Below are positions 39,357 through 50,621 of a stretch of 64,000 nt of DNA, in pieces. The notes under the pieces were generated by a model. That model was not told the DNA's origin and made no database searches. It saw only the letters and a program-made list of their open reading frames with translations. The stretch lies in contig CM076652.1 of assembly GCA_038496675.1 (NCBI GenBank), positions 9,287,426-9,351,425 on the forward strand, given 5' to 3'. Source of the stretch: Rachycentron canadum. Lineage: Eukaryota > Chordata > Actinopteri > Carangiformes > Rachycentridae. The translations under genes were made by a program, and so were the position numbers. Position 1 is the first letter of the stretch. The number at the start of each line of letters is the position of its first letter.

Positions 39357-39396
39357 CTGCTGCGCGCTTGGGCGCCTCTTGTTTCCTCCGTGGCAT
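39357..39396 (-). CDS. tshz3: tshz3 coding exon 1 (start codon exon, 40 nt)
   Basis: Tiny first coding exon: 13 codons (MPRRKQEAPKRAA) plus one base, followed directly by the consensus donor GTACGT. The split codon G|CC restores alanine, so the junction reads RAA-A-YSPEEL, matching the teashirt N-terminus (human TSHZ1/TSHZ3 begin MPRRKQQAPRR, from memory). The ATG at 39396-39394 has A at -3, a good Kozak context. The same frame is open upstream without a stop to at least 39600, so this start rests on family homology, not on a stop codon. The exon lies inside a CpG-dense region. Phase and junction agree exactly with the acceptor at 27577-27578. Confidence 0.93.
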
Positions 39397-39504
39397 TTTT
39401 ATTTGTGGGGATTTCCGCGAAACTCTTCTCTCTCTTTTCTTTTCTTTTTTTTTTTTTTGATTTGATATGCCCCCTCGCTGTATCCGGGAAGATCCACCTC
39501 TACT

Positions 39505-39540
<36 letters not shown>

Positions 39541-39560
39541 AAGAGGAAAAAAAAAAAAAA
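39397..39560 (-). other. tshz3: Homopolymer-rich probable 5' UTR of tshz3
   Basis: Upstream of the start codon the plus strand has T14 (39445-39458), A33 (39506-39538) and A14 (39547-39560). In the mRNA sense these are an A14 tract near the start codon and U33 and U14 tracts further upstream. The tracts are complementary and could pair. Exact lengths of such tracts are prone to assembly error and to variation between individuals. Confidence 0.45.
39506..39538. repeat. A33 homopolymer (U33 in tshz3 mRNA sense)
   Basis: An uninterrupted 33-base A run 110 bp upstream of the tshz3 start codon in gene orientation. Confidence 0.9.
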
Positions 39561-39712
39561 GAAAAAGATTCACGCCTTCCTGTAGTAGACTGCACAACAT
39601 CGGGGAGTCCGATGGAAAGAAAAACTAAAAATCATCGTTACGGAATCGCAGCCTGCGGCGAAAAAGTCAGCGGAGAAATAAATAAACGAGGTGGAGGCGG
39701 CGGCGGTGTTGC

Positions 39713-39736
39713 TGTTGTTGTTGTTGTTGTTGTTGT
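39713..39736. repeat. (TTG)n trinucleotide repeat in promoter region
   Basis: About eight TTG units in the CpG-dense region upstream of tshz3 exon 1. Confidence 0.93.
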
Positions 39737-40475
39737 GGGGGGATATTTAGTTTTTGGGGTCGTCGCGTTGAGAATGTCAGCGGTGATAGCCAGCGTCCAC
39801 CTCGGCTGCCTGGTCTGGCAACAGGCAAAGTTGAGGGATAAGAGAGACGATCGCGTCACTCACAGCAGGAGAATGGGCAAACCCACCGCTCCGTTAACTC
39901 TTTACTTCTCAGAGAGGGGCGGACACCACACACCGAGTGTCCTCCCACCTCTGCCTTTCGCATGAATCACGGCGCATTAGCTGATCGTCACACACCGTGG
40001 ACTGATCGTCACAAAAAACAAACAAACAAACAAAAAAAACCCCACAAACTCTCTGAATAATATTCCAGTGATGTCAACAGATAAGGTGTCACTTGGCTTC
40101 ATCGTCAATGAATTTAACCTTTATCCCCATTATACTTTGAATCTGTCCTGATAATATTTCTATTGTGTACGATTCTGTTAATTATTAGCATCTGTCTCTT
40201 ATTGTTCTTTTAAGTGATTATAGTTGTCACTAAAGACGAAATGTATTTGTTCCAGGCTTTGTCTTAATGTGCAAAACGCACGAATAACCTTTTAAACCCC
40301 CGAAATTTTCAAAGCTTTTGTTCAGGTTCATAATAATAATCAGATCTCACTTGTTCTGTGCAATGACATTCCCAGAATCACAGAGCAGCACATTATTTGT
40401 TTCACAAATGTATATCATTTCTGATAATGAAAACATCATAGCCTATTATTAGTTGTCTAATGTAACATTAGAATA

Positions 40476-40700
40476 CATTTGAATCAACTTTATTGTCATT
40501 GTTCTCAGTACCAGACCAGAACAATGCTTTTTAGCATCAAACTATAGGCTGCAGTGAAAACTGTAAAGAAAGTAGATCTATATTTCTATAGATTTACAGA
40601 TAAACAAATGTACAGAGCAAATAATAAACCAAAGGCATAGTGTTAGTAGGGAGGGATGTATTTTGAAATAAACAAAACAATATATTCAAAAGCACTGATA
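40476..40700 (+). mobile_element. Possible non-LTR retroelement 3' tail remnant
   Basis: TGAATCAACTTTATTGTCAT followed by GTTCTCAGTACCAGACCAGA, then A-rich sequence. The CTTTATTGTCATTGT start with a downstream AACAATG-type motif resembles a common fish repeat tail that I know from memory. Diverged and partial; boundaries approximate. Confidence 0.4.
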
Positions 40701-43700
40701 TGTTGCTGATGTAACATCACGGTTAGAAACTGGTTAATAGCATCTACAGTAAAATGACTGCATTATATACAACGTAAAAAGTAATCAGATTTGTAATGTT
40801 TACGGTGTAAAAAAGGCTAAATGTGCAGTTGAAAGTGGACGACTTAAATACAGCTATACTGTGGATACGAAGAAGTGCGAATACGAAAGACAACCCAATG
40901 GTAGTGGCCTTTTATATGCTGCTTAAGTCAATTTGTAATTGCACACTCTCTCCGTCTGCAGTCTGTAGCTTATAACTGGTGCAAAAATTTGATAAGCAAA
41001 CTCATCCCCACTGCCCCAAAATGCAAACATGCCTGATGCCTTTTCCTCGCTAATTTAATGTGAGCAGTTAAACGTTAGCTTTCATCACAGTAAAAGCATC
41101 AGTTCTCCCATATATCCACATTAGGAAGAGATCAAAGCCAGTTCAAGGAAGGAGCGTTAAGTCTTAGTGCTAAGGTAATGAGTTTTTCCCCCCTGTTTTT
41201 TTCACAACTTGTCTCTCTTTTTTCTCCAGCCAGCAGTATCTCTGCAGAGTGGGATGGTCCCGGATCTCCCCCTGTGCCTCTGATGTGAGCTGACCCCTGC
41301 CAGCGAAAAAAAAAAACATACAAATATCAAAACATGCTCTGTGTGGGTGCTTTTTTCTGCACACATCTTTTGCACACACACAAATGCAGCAGAGAATGGA
41401 TCTGCTCAGTCTCTCAGAAACCTACATACACACATACCCTCTTTCTCTGTCTGTTTCTCTCTCTCTCACACACATACATATACTTGCACACACAAGCATC
41501 CTTACTCAGAGAACAAGAATTAAAGGCCTCTCTGATCATGACTCGCCCCTGCCTCCCCGTCTCTAAGAGCACAGAGGCTGGGTCCCTGTCACTTTAACAA
41601 CATGAAATTACAACCCAAATGGGATGTCAGGGGTTAGCAGTGTCTCTAAGAGAACTATGCGAATATATTTCCTCCTATGGACTTGCCCCCATCATGACCT
41701 CCCCCAGGAACAAGAAGTAACCTGGTGATTGGCGTTTTTACAGCCAAATTAAACCGTCTTGCAGCCTGCTGAAGGCAGGAGGAGAAAGCAGCCGTTCCAA
41801 AATTAGTGAGCCATCATCATGACAGAAAGTAGCAGGGACATGGTGTCATCCAGCTACTGTATCGATTAACCCATAAATAGTATATGGCCTCTACACTGTG
41901 GCTCTCCCAGGCTTACACTGTAAATGGAAGTTATCTCAGCTGTACATCTGTCTTGCTCTGCTGTGTGCTTTAAAACCTTGATGTCTAGAGACTGCAAACT
42001 GGTTGGGTGTTTAGTACGTCATGAAAAAGAGAACATTATGCATATAATTAGTGAAATGCAAATTGTATCTTGGATGCTTTTAGTGCTCTCTAACATTATT
42101 GTACTGATGAAAGTGCGAAACAGAATGTGAATGTTTTTAATTAAAGAAAAAATCAAAGCACACAATTCAAGCAGACTTTATTATCCAGTTGTTTTAACAT
42201 ATGGAGTTTGATAGAGGAAATGTGCATATTTATTTACTAAAATATTCATATTCTCTTTTTTTTTTTTTTTTTTTGCACAGGACTGTGTGTGATTGTCTCT
42301 TATGTCAGGTAGCCCTGCTGCATTATTCCCATCTTCTTGCTCTTGACACGAGGATTATCATAAAAGAAGAACGTCTGTCAAGCCTGCATTGATTTGCACA
42401 CATGTTCGCCCAATCATTCTCAAAGTTGCGATTAAAAAGCACGAGCTGCTTCTATTTTTCTATTGAAATCTTTTGGCAAAAAAAGGGAGAGGCCTTTCAA
42501 TTTCATAGCCTCCAGAACACTCAAGTATTCATTGCACTCTACTTTTCGCTTTCAACCTCTCTGCAGGAGGCAGGACTCATGACATCTATGTATGCTGCTC
42601 CTATTCACGATGCTATTCAGCTTTCAGATGTGTGCTGCAAGTGATCCCTCAATACCATCAGATCGCTCTTATAGCCATTCGCGCAGTTATGGGCCTGTCC
42701 AGAGAGGCAGCGCAGTACAGTGTCAGAGCTCAAACTGACAGTTCTGTTCTCATGAGGAGTCCCATTCAGCAACACTTTGTCCAAACTAAGGACCAATCTT
42801 CCATTATGTGGCAAAGTTTTGTTGCTGCTCATGAAAATGTTTCTGAATAAAACTTAAACGGCAGCAGGATGACACTGAATAGGTTTTCCATTTATTTCCT
42901 ACAAACAGAAACAGCATGTTTGTCTGCATGCGTGCTTTTGTTGGCTTATCTGTGTATTCATGTGGGGATGTTCATGTGTGGGTGTGGGTGCGTAATGCAT
43001 GGCCCTGTTGAGAAGAGTGATTGCTTTATTCCTGCCTTGTATGTGCTATGGGGGCCGGGGCTGTGTCTTTGGGCAGCTGTATGGATGGCTTGAGGAGGTC
43101 TCCATCATTCATAAAGCACACTCCTACATGTAGAATTGATCTTGCAAAGAAACAGGGTGGCAATAGCAGTTCATCAGTCTTCCCCGACCACAAATCACTC
43201 GGAGGTGTCCCCCTCGGGGAGAGGTGACACCATTGTCAGTGCAGCGGTCCCCTCGGACAAAAGAAGGGGCAGGGCAGGAACTCTTGCTCATATGGTGGCC
43301 CCAAAGTGTCCGGCGAAATGTGAACGTCCTTCGTGTAAATATCCACAGTAAAGCTCAAAATATATATGCACTATAAATAATGTGAAAGAAAAGACTATTA
43401 CAAGTACTTTGGCTGACAATGCAGCTAAATCAAGCCATAAAAATAAATAATGCCCGACTCCTTTTCTATTATCTGTTTGAATACACATTTTCTTAATTTA
43501 TTGTCACTGTTTAAATCACGTAGAACAGATATATTAGGAGCAACTGATGATTCAAAAGGAGAAAGAGGCACAATTGCTATATTAACTCTCATTTTTCAAA
43601 AATCTGATTAATTTTAAAAATGCACATACACGCCAGGCACTGAAGTCAAACAGGTTTTATAAAGGATGCATAATTAAAGCTACCTTTACTCATAGTGTTT

Positions 43701-43874
43701 AATATATGCATCTCTGCCTATTAATAACCCAGGTCATTAATTTGTGTAAATCAGCTATGTATGGCACAGAGTAATTTCCACTCCTGTAAAGAGAATTGGC
43801 GAGATGAAGCTCTTGCCTTTGGCTTTGGGTTGCACATTACACTCATCTTACATTAGGGCACATGCTTCTCCTGT

Positions 43875-43903
43875 TCCTCCTCCTCCTCCTGCTGCTCCTC
43901 CTC
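43875..43903. repeat. (CTC/CTG)n trinucleotide repeat
   Basis: Consecutive CTC units with a short CTG interruption. Confidence 0.9.
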
Positions 43904-45578
43904 ATACCGTTTGGACTTTGTCATTGATCTTCATTCTAAAATAATCTCTTATCATTTCTCATTGCAAGCCTGCAGAGAAACCTTTTCCAGATCCCAATTC
44001 ATTAGCTTCACACTGAAAATAGAAAAGCTCGCAGAAAGGTGGACATGCGATGAAGGCTCAAAGTAAGCACCTTTAAAATATGTCCACCAATCCACCTTAA
44101 ACACTCATGATCTTTCTTTAGACCCTCGACATGTTACATTTCTCTTCTCCTGGGCCATTTGTACCCTACAGCACAAGATACACACAATAAAAAGAGTTTT
44201 CAGCTATAATGTTGTCACTCTGCCTTTGGTTTTCAACACGTCCCCCTTTTATCAAGCTGTATAGTTCACTTTTCAGTTCATGTCTTCATTAAAAAACATT
44301 AACATTCACAAACTGAATGGGCCGGGCATTGAAAAGGTCTCTTTAACATTTCTCAGCGCTTCTCTCCAGACAGCCAACAAGCAACTCTTTCTCAATCATT
44401 GTCCAGACAGGAGAGGGGAGGCATATGTGAGACGAAAGTAGATTTTATAATTTTGTGGTAAATTATTGTGAAAAATGTGATATGGTTCATCCTTTAGGGG
44501 AGGTAGATGACTCTACACCGTTTCAATTAGCGCACTTCTGATTGTAGAGGCAGAACTCAGACAATTGATCAAGTCTCTCTCTCTTCTTCTCTTTCCCTGC
44601 CTCATTGCCCAAAAGACCCTTTTAAAATATTCAGGTAGATTATGAATGGTTACACCCCTATCTATTTATATCTCCTTTATTGACAGTATTACATTTATAT
44701 GGCGTCAAGGTGAGGGATTTAATTTAAGACTCTTGCAGAACTGTGCAGAATACTTAAAAAAAAGACTGATTAGGGAACAATGATTTATATGATTAACACT
44801 TTTTAGAGAAAAAAGTTTAACACAGAATCAGCTATAACTCTATTATAGATTTGCTGGCATACGCAATTCTGAACAAATTCAGGAATATTTCAATAAGTTT
44901 TAGGAGCTATGGTCTCACTGAGTGACTAATAATTGTGGTGTTACCTTGTTATGGAAATTCAAAGCTGCGTCTGGCACATCACTCCTCTGATGTCACGTCA
45001 GTCTGCTTAGTGCTGTCAGCTTGTGTTTGAGAGAGGGCTGATTTCTCTCTTTCCCCTTCCTTCTCAGGCGGGGAACATAAAAGGGAGGATGTTTATGATG
45101 GACGGGCAGCTTTTTAAAGAGAAGCATCACAGGGTGTTGGATGGGAGGGATCCGAATCAGGACGGCTGTGATGTGACGAGACAGACAGGAACATCCTTCT
45201 CCCCGTGTCGAGATGTCAAGCAGGGGGAGACTTAGCAGAGTAGACAGTATCATCACTCTCCCGAGTGAAGCAAGAATTCGCAGGGGAGGAGAGAAGTGGA
45301 AGGACAGTGGTGCAGAGCAGGCGTTGTCTCAGCCGTTGTTGGCCTTACTTTTGCATCAGGTTGGCCATTTTTTTGTTGATATATCTAGCTCTTTAACTCA
45401 TTCTTCCTGACCTTGTACATTTATGGATGTGGAAGTGTATGTGTTTGCATGTAAATGTTAGTGTTAAATTGTAATGGCAGTTCCATTTGATCTTTCCAAT
45501 TTGAGTACAACAATAACAACTTTTTAATCTGAAAAAACTAAATGGATACTGATTACTATTTCTTAAGAAAAAGTTAAC

Positions 45579-45860
45579 AATTACAGGAAATATGTTCATT
45601 CACTTTCTTGCTGAGAGTTATAAGTACGTTGATGGGTCACTACTTCTTGTGTCTCACTACTTCTGTGCTAAATATGAAGCTACAGTCAGTAGTTGATTAG
45701 CTTAGCATAGCAAAAATACTGGAAACAGGTTGAAACAGTGAGCCAGACTCTGTCCAAATTGAAATTCTTCCTCCCAGCACCCTCAAAGCAGATATGTATG
45801 TGCATATATATATATATATAAAATACAGATATAACAAGTTAATTCTGGTTAATTATCATC
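45579..45860 (+). mobile_element. Second degenerate copy of the MITE-like element seen at 9258
   Basis: CTTTCTTGCTGAGAGTTA, AAATATGAAGCTACAGTCAG, TTAGCTTAGCATAG and TACTGGAAACAGG appear in the same order as the family. The right part has diverged around a TA/CA-rich insertion (45795-45821). Confidence 0.6.
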
Positions 45861-48800
45861 ATCATGAGTTCGCCATTCAACTAGTGGACACCTCTGGATG
45901 TCAATGCTCTAGGCTGAGTAATATACAGTAACAGTAACAGTTAGTTTTTATGCTAAGATAAACTAACTGATGGTTGGATTTGCTTTACGGTATATTTACA
46001 GCAACTCTTGGCACGAAAGGGAATAAGCCTGAACTTGAAATATTGCATAAAGAAAAATAAATTAAACTGATGAGGTGGTATAATGCATCTCTCTTTGGAT
46101 GAATTTTGTCTCATTCATTCCTTCCATGAGGAACCAAAGGTAAGTGCCAGAACAGACTGCATGCTTGTGTCTCTTCCTGTTGAATTACAGCAGAAAGACA
46201 TTCCAGTCTTAGAAATAATCTGCATAAATTTACACCTTTTAAAAATGTGACTGTTCTGTCTTTCTCTTCCTCTGCTTCTTATCCTGTTTGGTAATTAGCC
46301 TTTGACCCCCCTGGGCTCACGCAGGCGTGGAGATTGAAGGACAGAGATAGTTTAAGCGATGGATTTGTCATAGAAATTTCTCATCAGTCTGAAATCTTGA
46401 GGGCAGAGCTCCCAATTTATTATATTATAGAGCACATCTTGTAGCACTATCACTTAGGAGGGAAGTGTCAAGCAGAATCTGGCTTTGACTGTCGTGCCAA
46501 CTCCATTTGCCTGGGTTTTACAGCGTGCCCCTTGACTTTGCCATGTGTGGAGAATCACTAGGCACTGGTGATGGGCAGTAATTCCCTTGCCTATATGAGT
46601 GAGTGATCAGAATTCATATTAGCATCTTTACACGCTGATGGCAGCCTGTCACTCCAGGTGCCAAGTGGTCTCTTTGGACTGCAGTCAGTCACTTGCAGGG
46701 AGGAAGCAGCATCCCATTTTTATCCTGTTGGAGAGAAAAACATGGTTAGTTCCATTAGTTCCATCTGGAAGACAGACAGGGATTTTTTTTTTTTGTTTTG
46801 TTTGTTTTATCAGATTTCAGCCCAGAAAATATTTCCTCTGCAACGTAGAATTACAATTTTTTGGTCACGTGTCTCTACTCATGTAATGCACATGTTGGCA
46901 GTGTAAACATCCATGTGTATGTGTGTTCTCACGGGATTCCAGTACAGCAAAAAAATAAAGGTTCTTTCTATGTACATTTTCTGTTAGCAGCCTGTGATTC
47001 TGTTGTATTGGTTTCTCTGTCTGTAATTTCACGAGATTAATGACACTGTCACATACTTGTGAAGCGTCCTTAACTAAGATTCAGCAGCATAATGTCCACT
47101 CCATCTTTGTTTCATTTTTTCCCATTCAAAAGGCATTCCAATCAGCATTAGGCCATCTTGAATCCCTCCTCGTTCTGGCTACTGCGCAGCGATGGTGCCA
47201 GTGTTGGAGGGGGAATGTTTTTGCCAAACAGATGGAAAAGCATCACTGTGTTGCACACACACAGACACACATACTTCCACTTGGTGATTTCACGGCCTGC
47301 ATTGACATTCAGTCATTCATTACAAAGTGAATTAATGTGCCAGAGTTGCAGTTTCCTCTTAAAAACAGATGTCGCCGGAACATCTAATTAAGCAGCACAC
47401 CAAATCATTGCCTCTCGGTCAACTCCAGCCATTTTGCTGCTGCATAAGAACGTCCCTCTCAGAAATGTACAAATGTGTCTCATCTGGATCCGACTATGTA
47501 GGTGTTGTTGCTGTGACCTCAGTGTTCAGTAACCTAAATCACTATTTAAATTATTCACACAATAACGACACTGGAGGACTCCATTATGAACATTATTGCT
47601 GAGAAATGGGCTCAGCTGAGGTGAAGGATGAGTCTTATCTTTCGCTGTCAGTCGGGGCATTAGTCATGGTAACGGGTCCCTCAGACCAGTGTTCGTTCAT
47701 TGGGCTTTACACAGCAGATTTATCACAGATCACTAGCTGATGTCAGTGTCCTAACAATGAGATGAGATGACCCTCTAAAGCTGTTTAGCTTCAGTATTGC
47801 AATTTAAGGTCTGGATGATACAGTATGTGGATAAAAGTATGTCATCTGTGAGGTGGTGCTGGTTTCATGTCAAGTATATGGGGGGAATCTCATGTCAAAA
47901 TCACACGTTGTGGGTTTTACAGATAGCCAAGATATCCAATCCACCACTGCACTACTTTGACATCTACATTTGCTGTGGCTATTGAGTAAATGAAACTTTG
48001 CGGACAGAAAAAGTTTCCATTTGAACCAAACAAGACAGAATAACGGAAAGCGTTTTCTCTGTCATTGCTCTTTTTTCCTCCGTCAAGAAGCCAAACTCAA
48101 TTTATGTCAAACAAGGTTTAAAGGACCTTGGGATTAAAGCCATAAACTGGCTGCTGTCAGACCTGAAGCCCTGCTAACAATTTAGTGCCAAACCGGCGTT
48201 GTTCAATATCATTTCATATTATATCATGTCACGACACAGTGACAGCTACACATCAGCCCAGTCACAGCTGGTTTGCCCTGAAGAACTCCTCCGATGTCGG
48301 CTCCAATCGAAGCTGACTCCACTTTGCTCAGATCTAAAATGGGAAATCTATCTGAAGTACTCTGTGGGGAGCGGCTACAGCTTTTGGTAACGAATACTAA
48401 CAGGTCGATCAGGTAATGAGAAGAGATATTTGGGTAGGTGGGTGTGGAGTGGGGGGTGACTGGTGCTGTAATGGGCCTGCCAAAAGCCTTCACTGGCTCC
48501 ATTGTAATGGCTTGAGACAGTGCTAATGGAGTACTCACCTATACGGAAATACAAAACAGCTACAGTGAAATCAACAGTATACAACTGGAGTGTTTCTCCT
48601 TTGTTGTTGAAAATGTCTTTGAGATGCCATTTAAGCTTATTTAAAGGTGTCAAATCACATCCACAATGACGTGAGTACATTCTGAAAAAAAACGCTTATG
48701 TGCCAAAACTTTTCTGTTCACACTTGCATTTCCAAAACTGCAAGATTTTTGCCATTCTCAGTATAATGCAAACACAGCAGACAAATCTTTCACTTGCCTC

Positions 48801-49539
48801 TGTTTGGTGCATGCAAGCTGCAGCTTTCCATCCCTTTTAAACAGTTTTAAACAGTTATGAGGAAGCCTATCCTGGCACTGGATATGACAGCCATACTTAA
48901 ACATCAAGTCTCCCCACCCACGCTAGTTTCAGTTCAAGTTCAAATTCTCGACATTTAACATAGGACAGTTTTTGAGAAGCATTTTCCCCCCAGAAGTACA
49001 TAGAAAGGAGCTGCAACCGCATGTCCATCAACATAATATTTGTGGGATTTCTCATTGTGATACACCTATGGGTGATATATTGTGCACTGTAAACAGTATG
49101 TCTTGATATGAACCTTACATTTCCACAAGTCAAGTCATCTTGAGCCCTAAAAGCTTTATCAGCATTTTCATAGCTGCTGAAAGTGAAGCTAACTGCTAGT
49201 GCCTCAAAATTGTACTTGAAGATGTAGTGTGTAATATTCATTGCTGCAACTAAAACAGACTTTAAATACTTCATTTAGTTTAGTTTTAATATACATGGTT
49301 TTCTTTTGGGGAAGCAACAATCTACCGTGCATATTAATGTCCTGAATATTTAATATTTTTGGATGCTTATTCTGTCAATTTACATGTGTACCTATATATG
49401 CTGTTACTGTGACTGAATATATGTCATCGGATCAATGAGCACTTGCTCTAATTCCTGTATACGTACTGTATATGCACAGTTGATAATGCTCATATTAAAA
49501 TACGTGAACATACATCAGATGTTATTGTGCAGTCTCACA
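45861..49539. other. Gene-free region
   Basis: No supportable gene. A minus-strand open frame of 125 codons at 48897-49274 has no recognisable domain and unremarkable composition, so I treat it as chance. The rest holds simple T tracts (about 46782-46791) and AT-rich sequence. Confidence 0.55.
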
Positions 49540-49715
49540 GTGATGTTGACGCAGTGGCTCAGTGGACAGCTATGTCTCCTTCACATTATGAGGAGGTCCT
49601 GGTTTGAACTTATTTCTGTGAGCTCTTGTTCACCTATGTTTCATCCTGTCGTCCAAAGACGTGGAGTGGACTGTGCACATGAATGTGTTTGTCATGATAC
49701 ACATGTTCATCCATG
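49540..49715 (+). mobile_element. Degenerate SINE-like repeat
   Basis: GCAGTGGCTCAGTGGACAGC, then GAGGAGGTCCTGGTTTGAAC, then CGTCCAAAGACGTGGAGTGG. These are diverged forms of the start, RNA polymerase III box-B-like segment and body of a very common fish repeat. Old and truncated. Confidence 0.55.
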
Positions 49716-50606
49716 ATGAGACTAAATAGTCTCCACAGCCTCATTTCATTATACATCTGCAAGTTGCTTCCTATACAGGCCTCACAGCAGAGACATTTCA
49801 GATGTACACAGATTGGTAAAAGATACAGAGCACTTCATTATACTGTATGTTACTGTTTCAGTGCATCTGTTGCTGTCTGTGAGACCCTTTAAATTGAAGC
49901 TCTTGAGCAGAGACAGAGGAGATGGTAGACTGCAGGAGCAGAAGGACGATGGGACAATTTGTGCAATCAGAAGAGAAGGCAGAGAAGGAGGGTGACAGAG
50001 GGAGGGTGAAACCTCCACGTGTTTGATGGTGATTGGAGACATCACTTACACAAACAATGAGGCAGAGGATGACAACATCTTCTGCATGACGAGTGTGTTT
50101 GTGAAGGCTGTCCTCACACAACGAAATGGCACTTTGAATCATCCTCACGCCCCAGACGTGTACGCACAATGACACGCACAAACACATCTAAACACACATG
50201 CACGCACAAAGAAGATTTCACTTTACATTTTCCAGCCTGATGTCAAATAAAGTGTGTGACTGCAAGAGGTGAGGAGAAGACACGGGGTCATTTTGTAAGA
50301 GGGGGATATGACTTGTTTGTCAATCAGTATACAAATACACTCAAAGTAGAGGAATAAAATCAGGTGTTTGAAATGTGGTCAGATCAGTAACACAGAAAAT
50401 CAGTACATCATTTGAAGAGAGTGCTACTTTCCTTCCTTCTCTCTCCATCTTCACTTACCCTTTCTGTCTTTCTCACCCCCACCTAAATGGCTTTGACAAC
50501 TCACTGGTCTATGGCCATTCCACAGCACTATCCTTTCATTCGTCTTCCCCTTTAGGGTAATGTGATTTTACACAGTGGAAGTGGAAGCTCTCACACATAC
50601 AAGATT

Positions 50607-50621
50607 GGGGGGGGGGGGGGG
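50607..50621 (+). repeat. G15 homopolymer
   Basis: Fifteen consecutive guanines. Length is error-prone in sequencing. Confidence 0.9.

Larger units (their letters stand above)
38860..40010 (-). promoter_or_regulatory. tshz3: CpG-dense region around tshz3 exon 1, presumed promoter and 5' UTR
   Basis: CpG dinucleotides are frequent here (for example 39590-39990 and 38870-39250) and rare in most of the surrounding sequence. The region straddles exon 1. No clear TATA box could be assigned, and CpG-type promoters of developmental genes often lack one. The transcription start is unknown; it should lie upstream of 39396 on the minus strand, roughly 39.4-40.0 kb. The region also holds long A and T homopolymers and a TTG trinucleotide repeat. 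Confidence 0.6.
40011..45578. other. Gene-free region upstream of tshz3
   Basis: No credible coding region on either strand. Contents: CAAA repeats at 40016-40038, a possible retroelement tail at about 40476-40700, CA/CT-rich sequence at 41360-41500, a T tract near 42258-42274, and a CTC/CTG repeat at 43875-43903. The stretch 41.6-41.9 kb and parts of 43.6-44.4 kb are repeat-poor. Confidence 0.6.

Noticed and set aside
39390..39965. A 191-codon plus-strand open frame over tshz3 exon 1
   Set aside because: Its sequence is driven by homopolymer and trinucleotide repeats and it lies antisense to a confirmed coding exon and promoter.
48897..49274. A 125-codon minus-strand open frame
   Set aside because: No recognisable family, no splice context and AT-rich surroundings. 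More likely chance or part of an old repeat.
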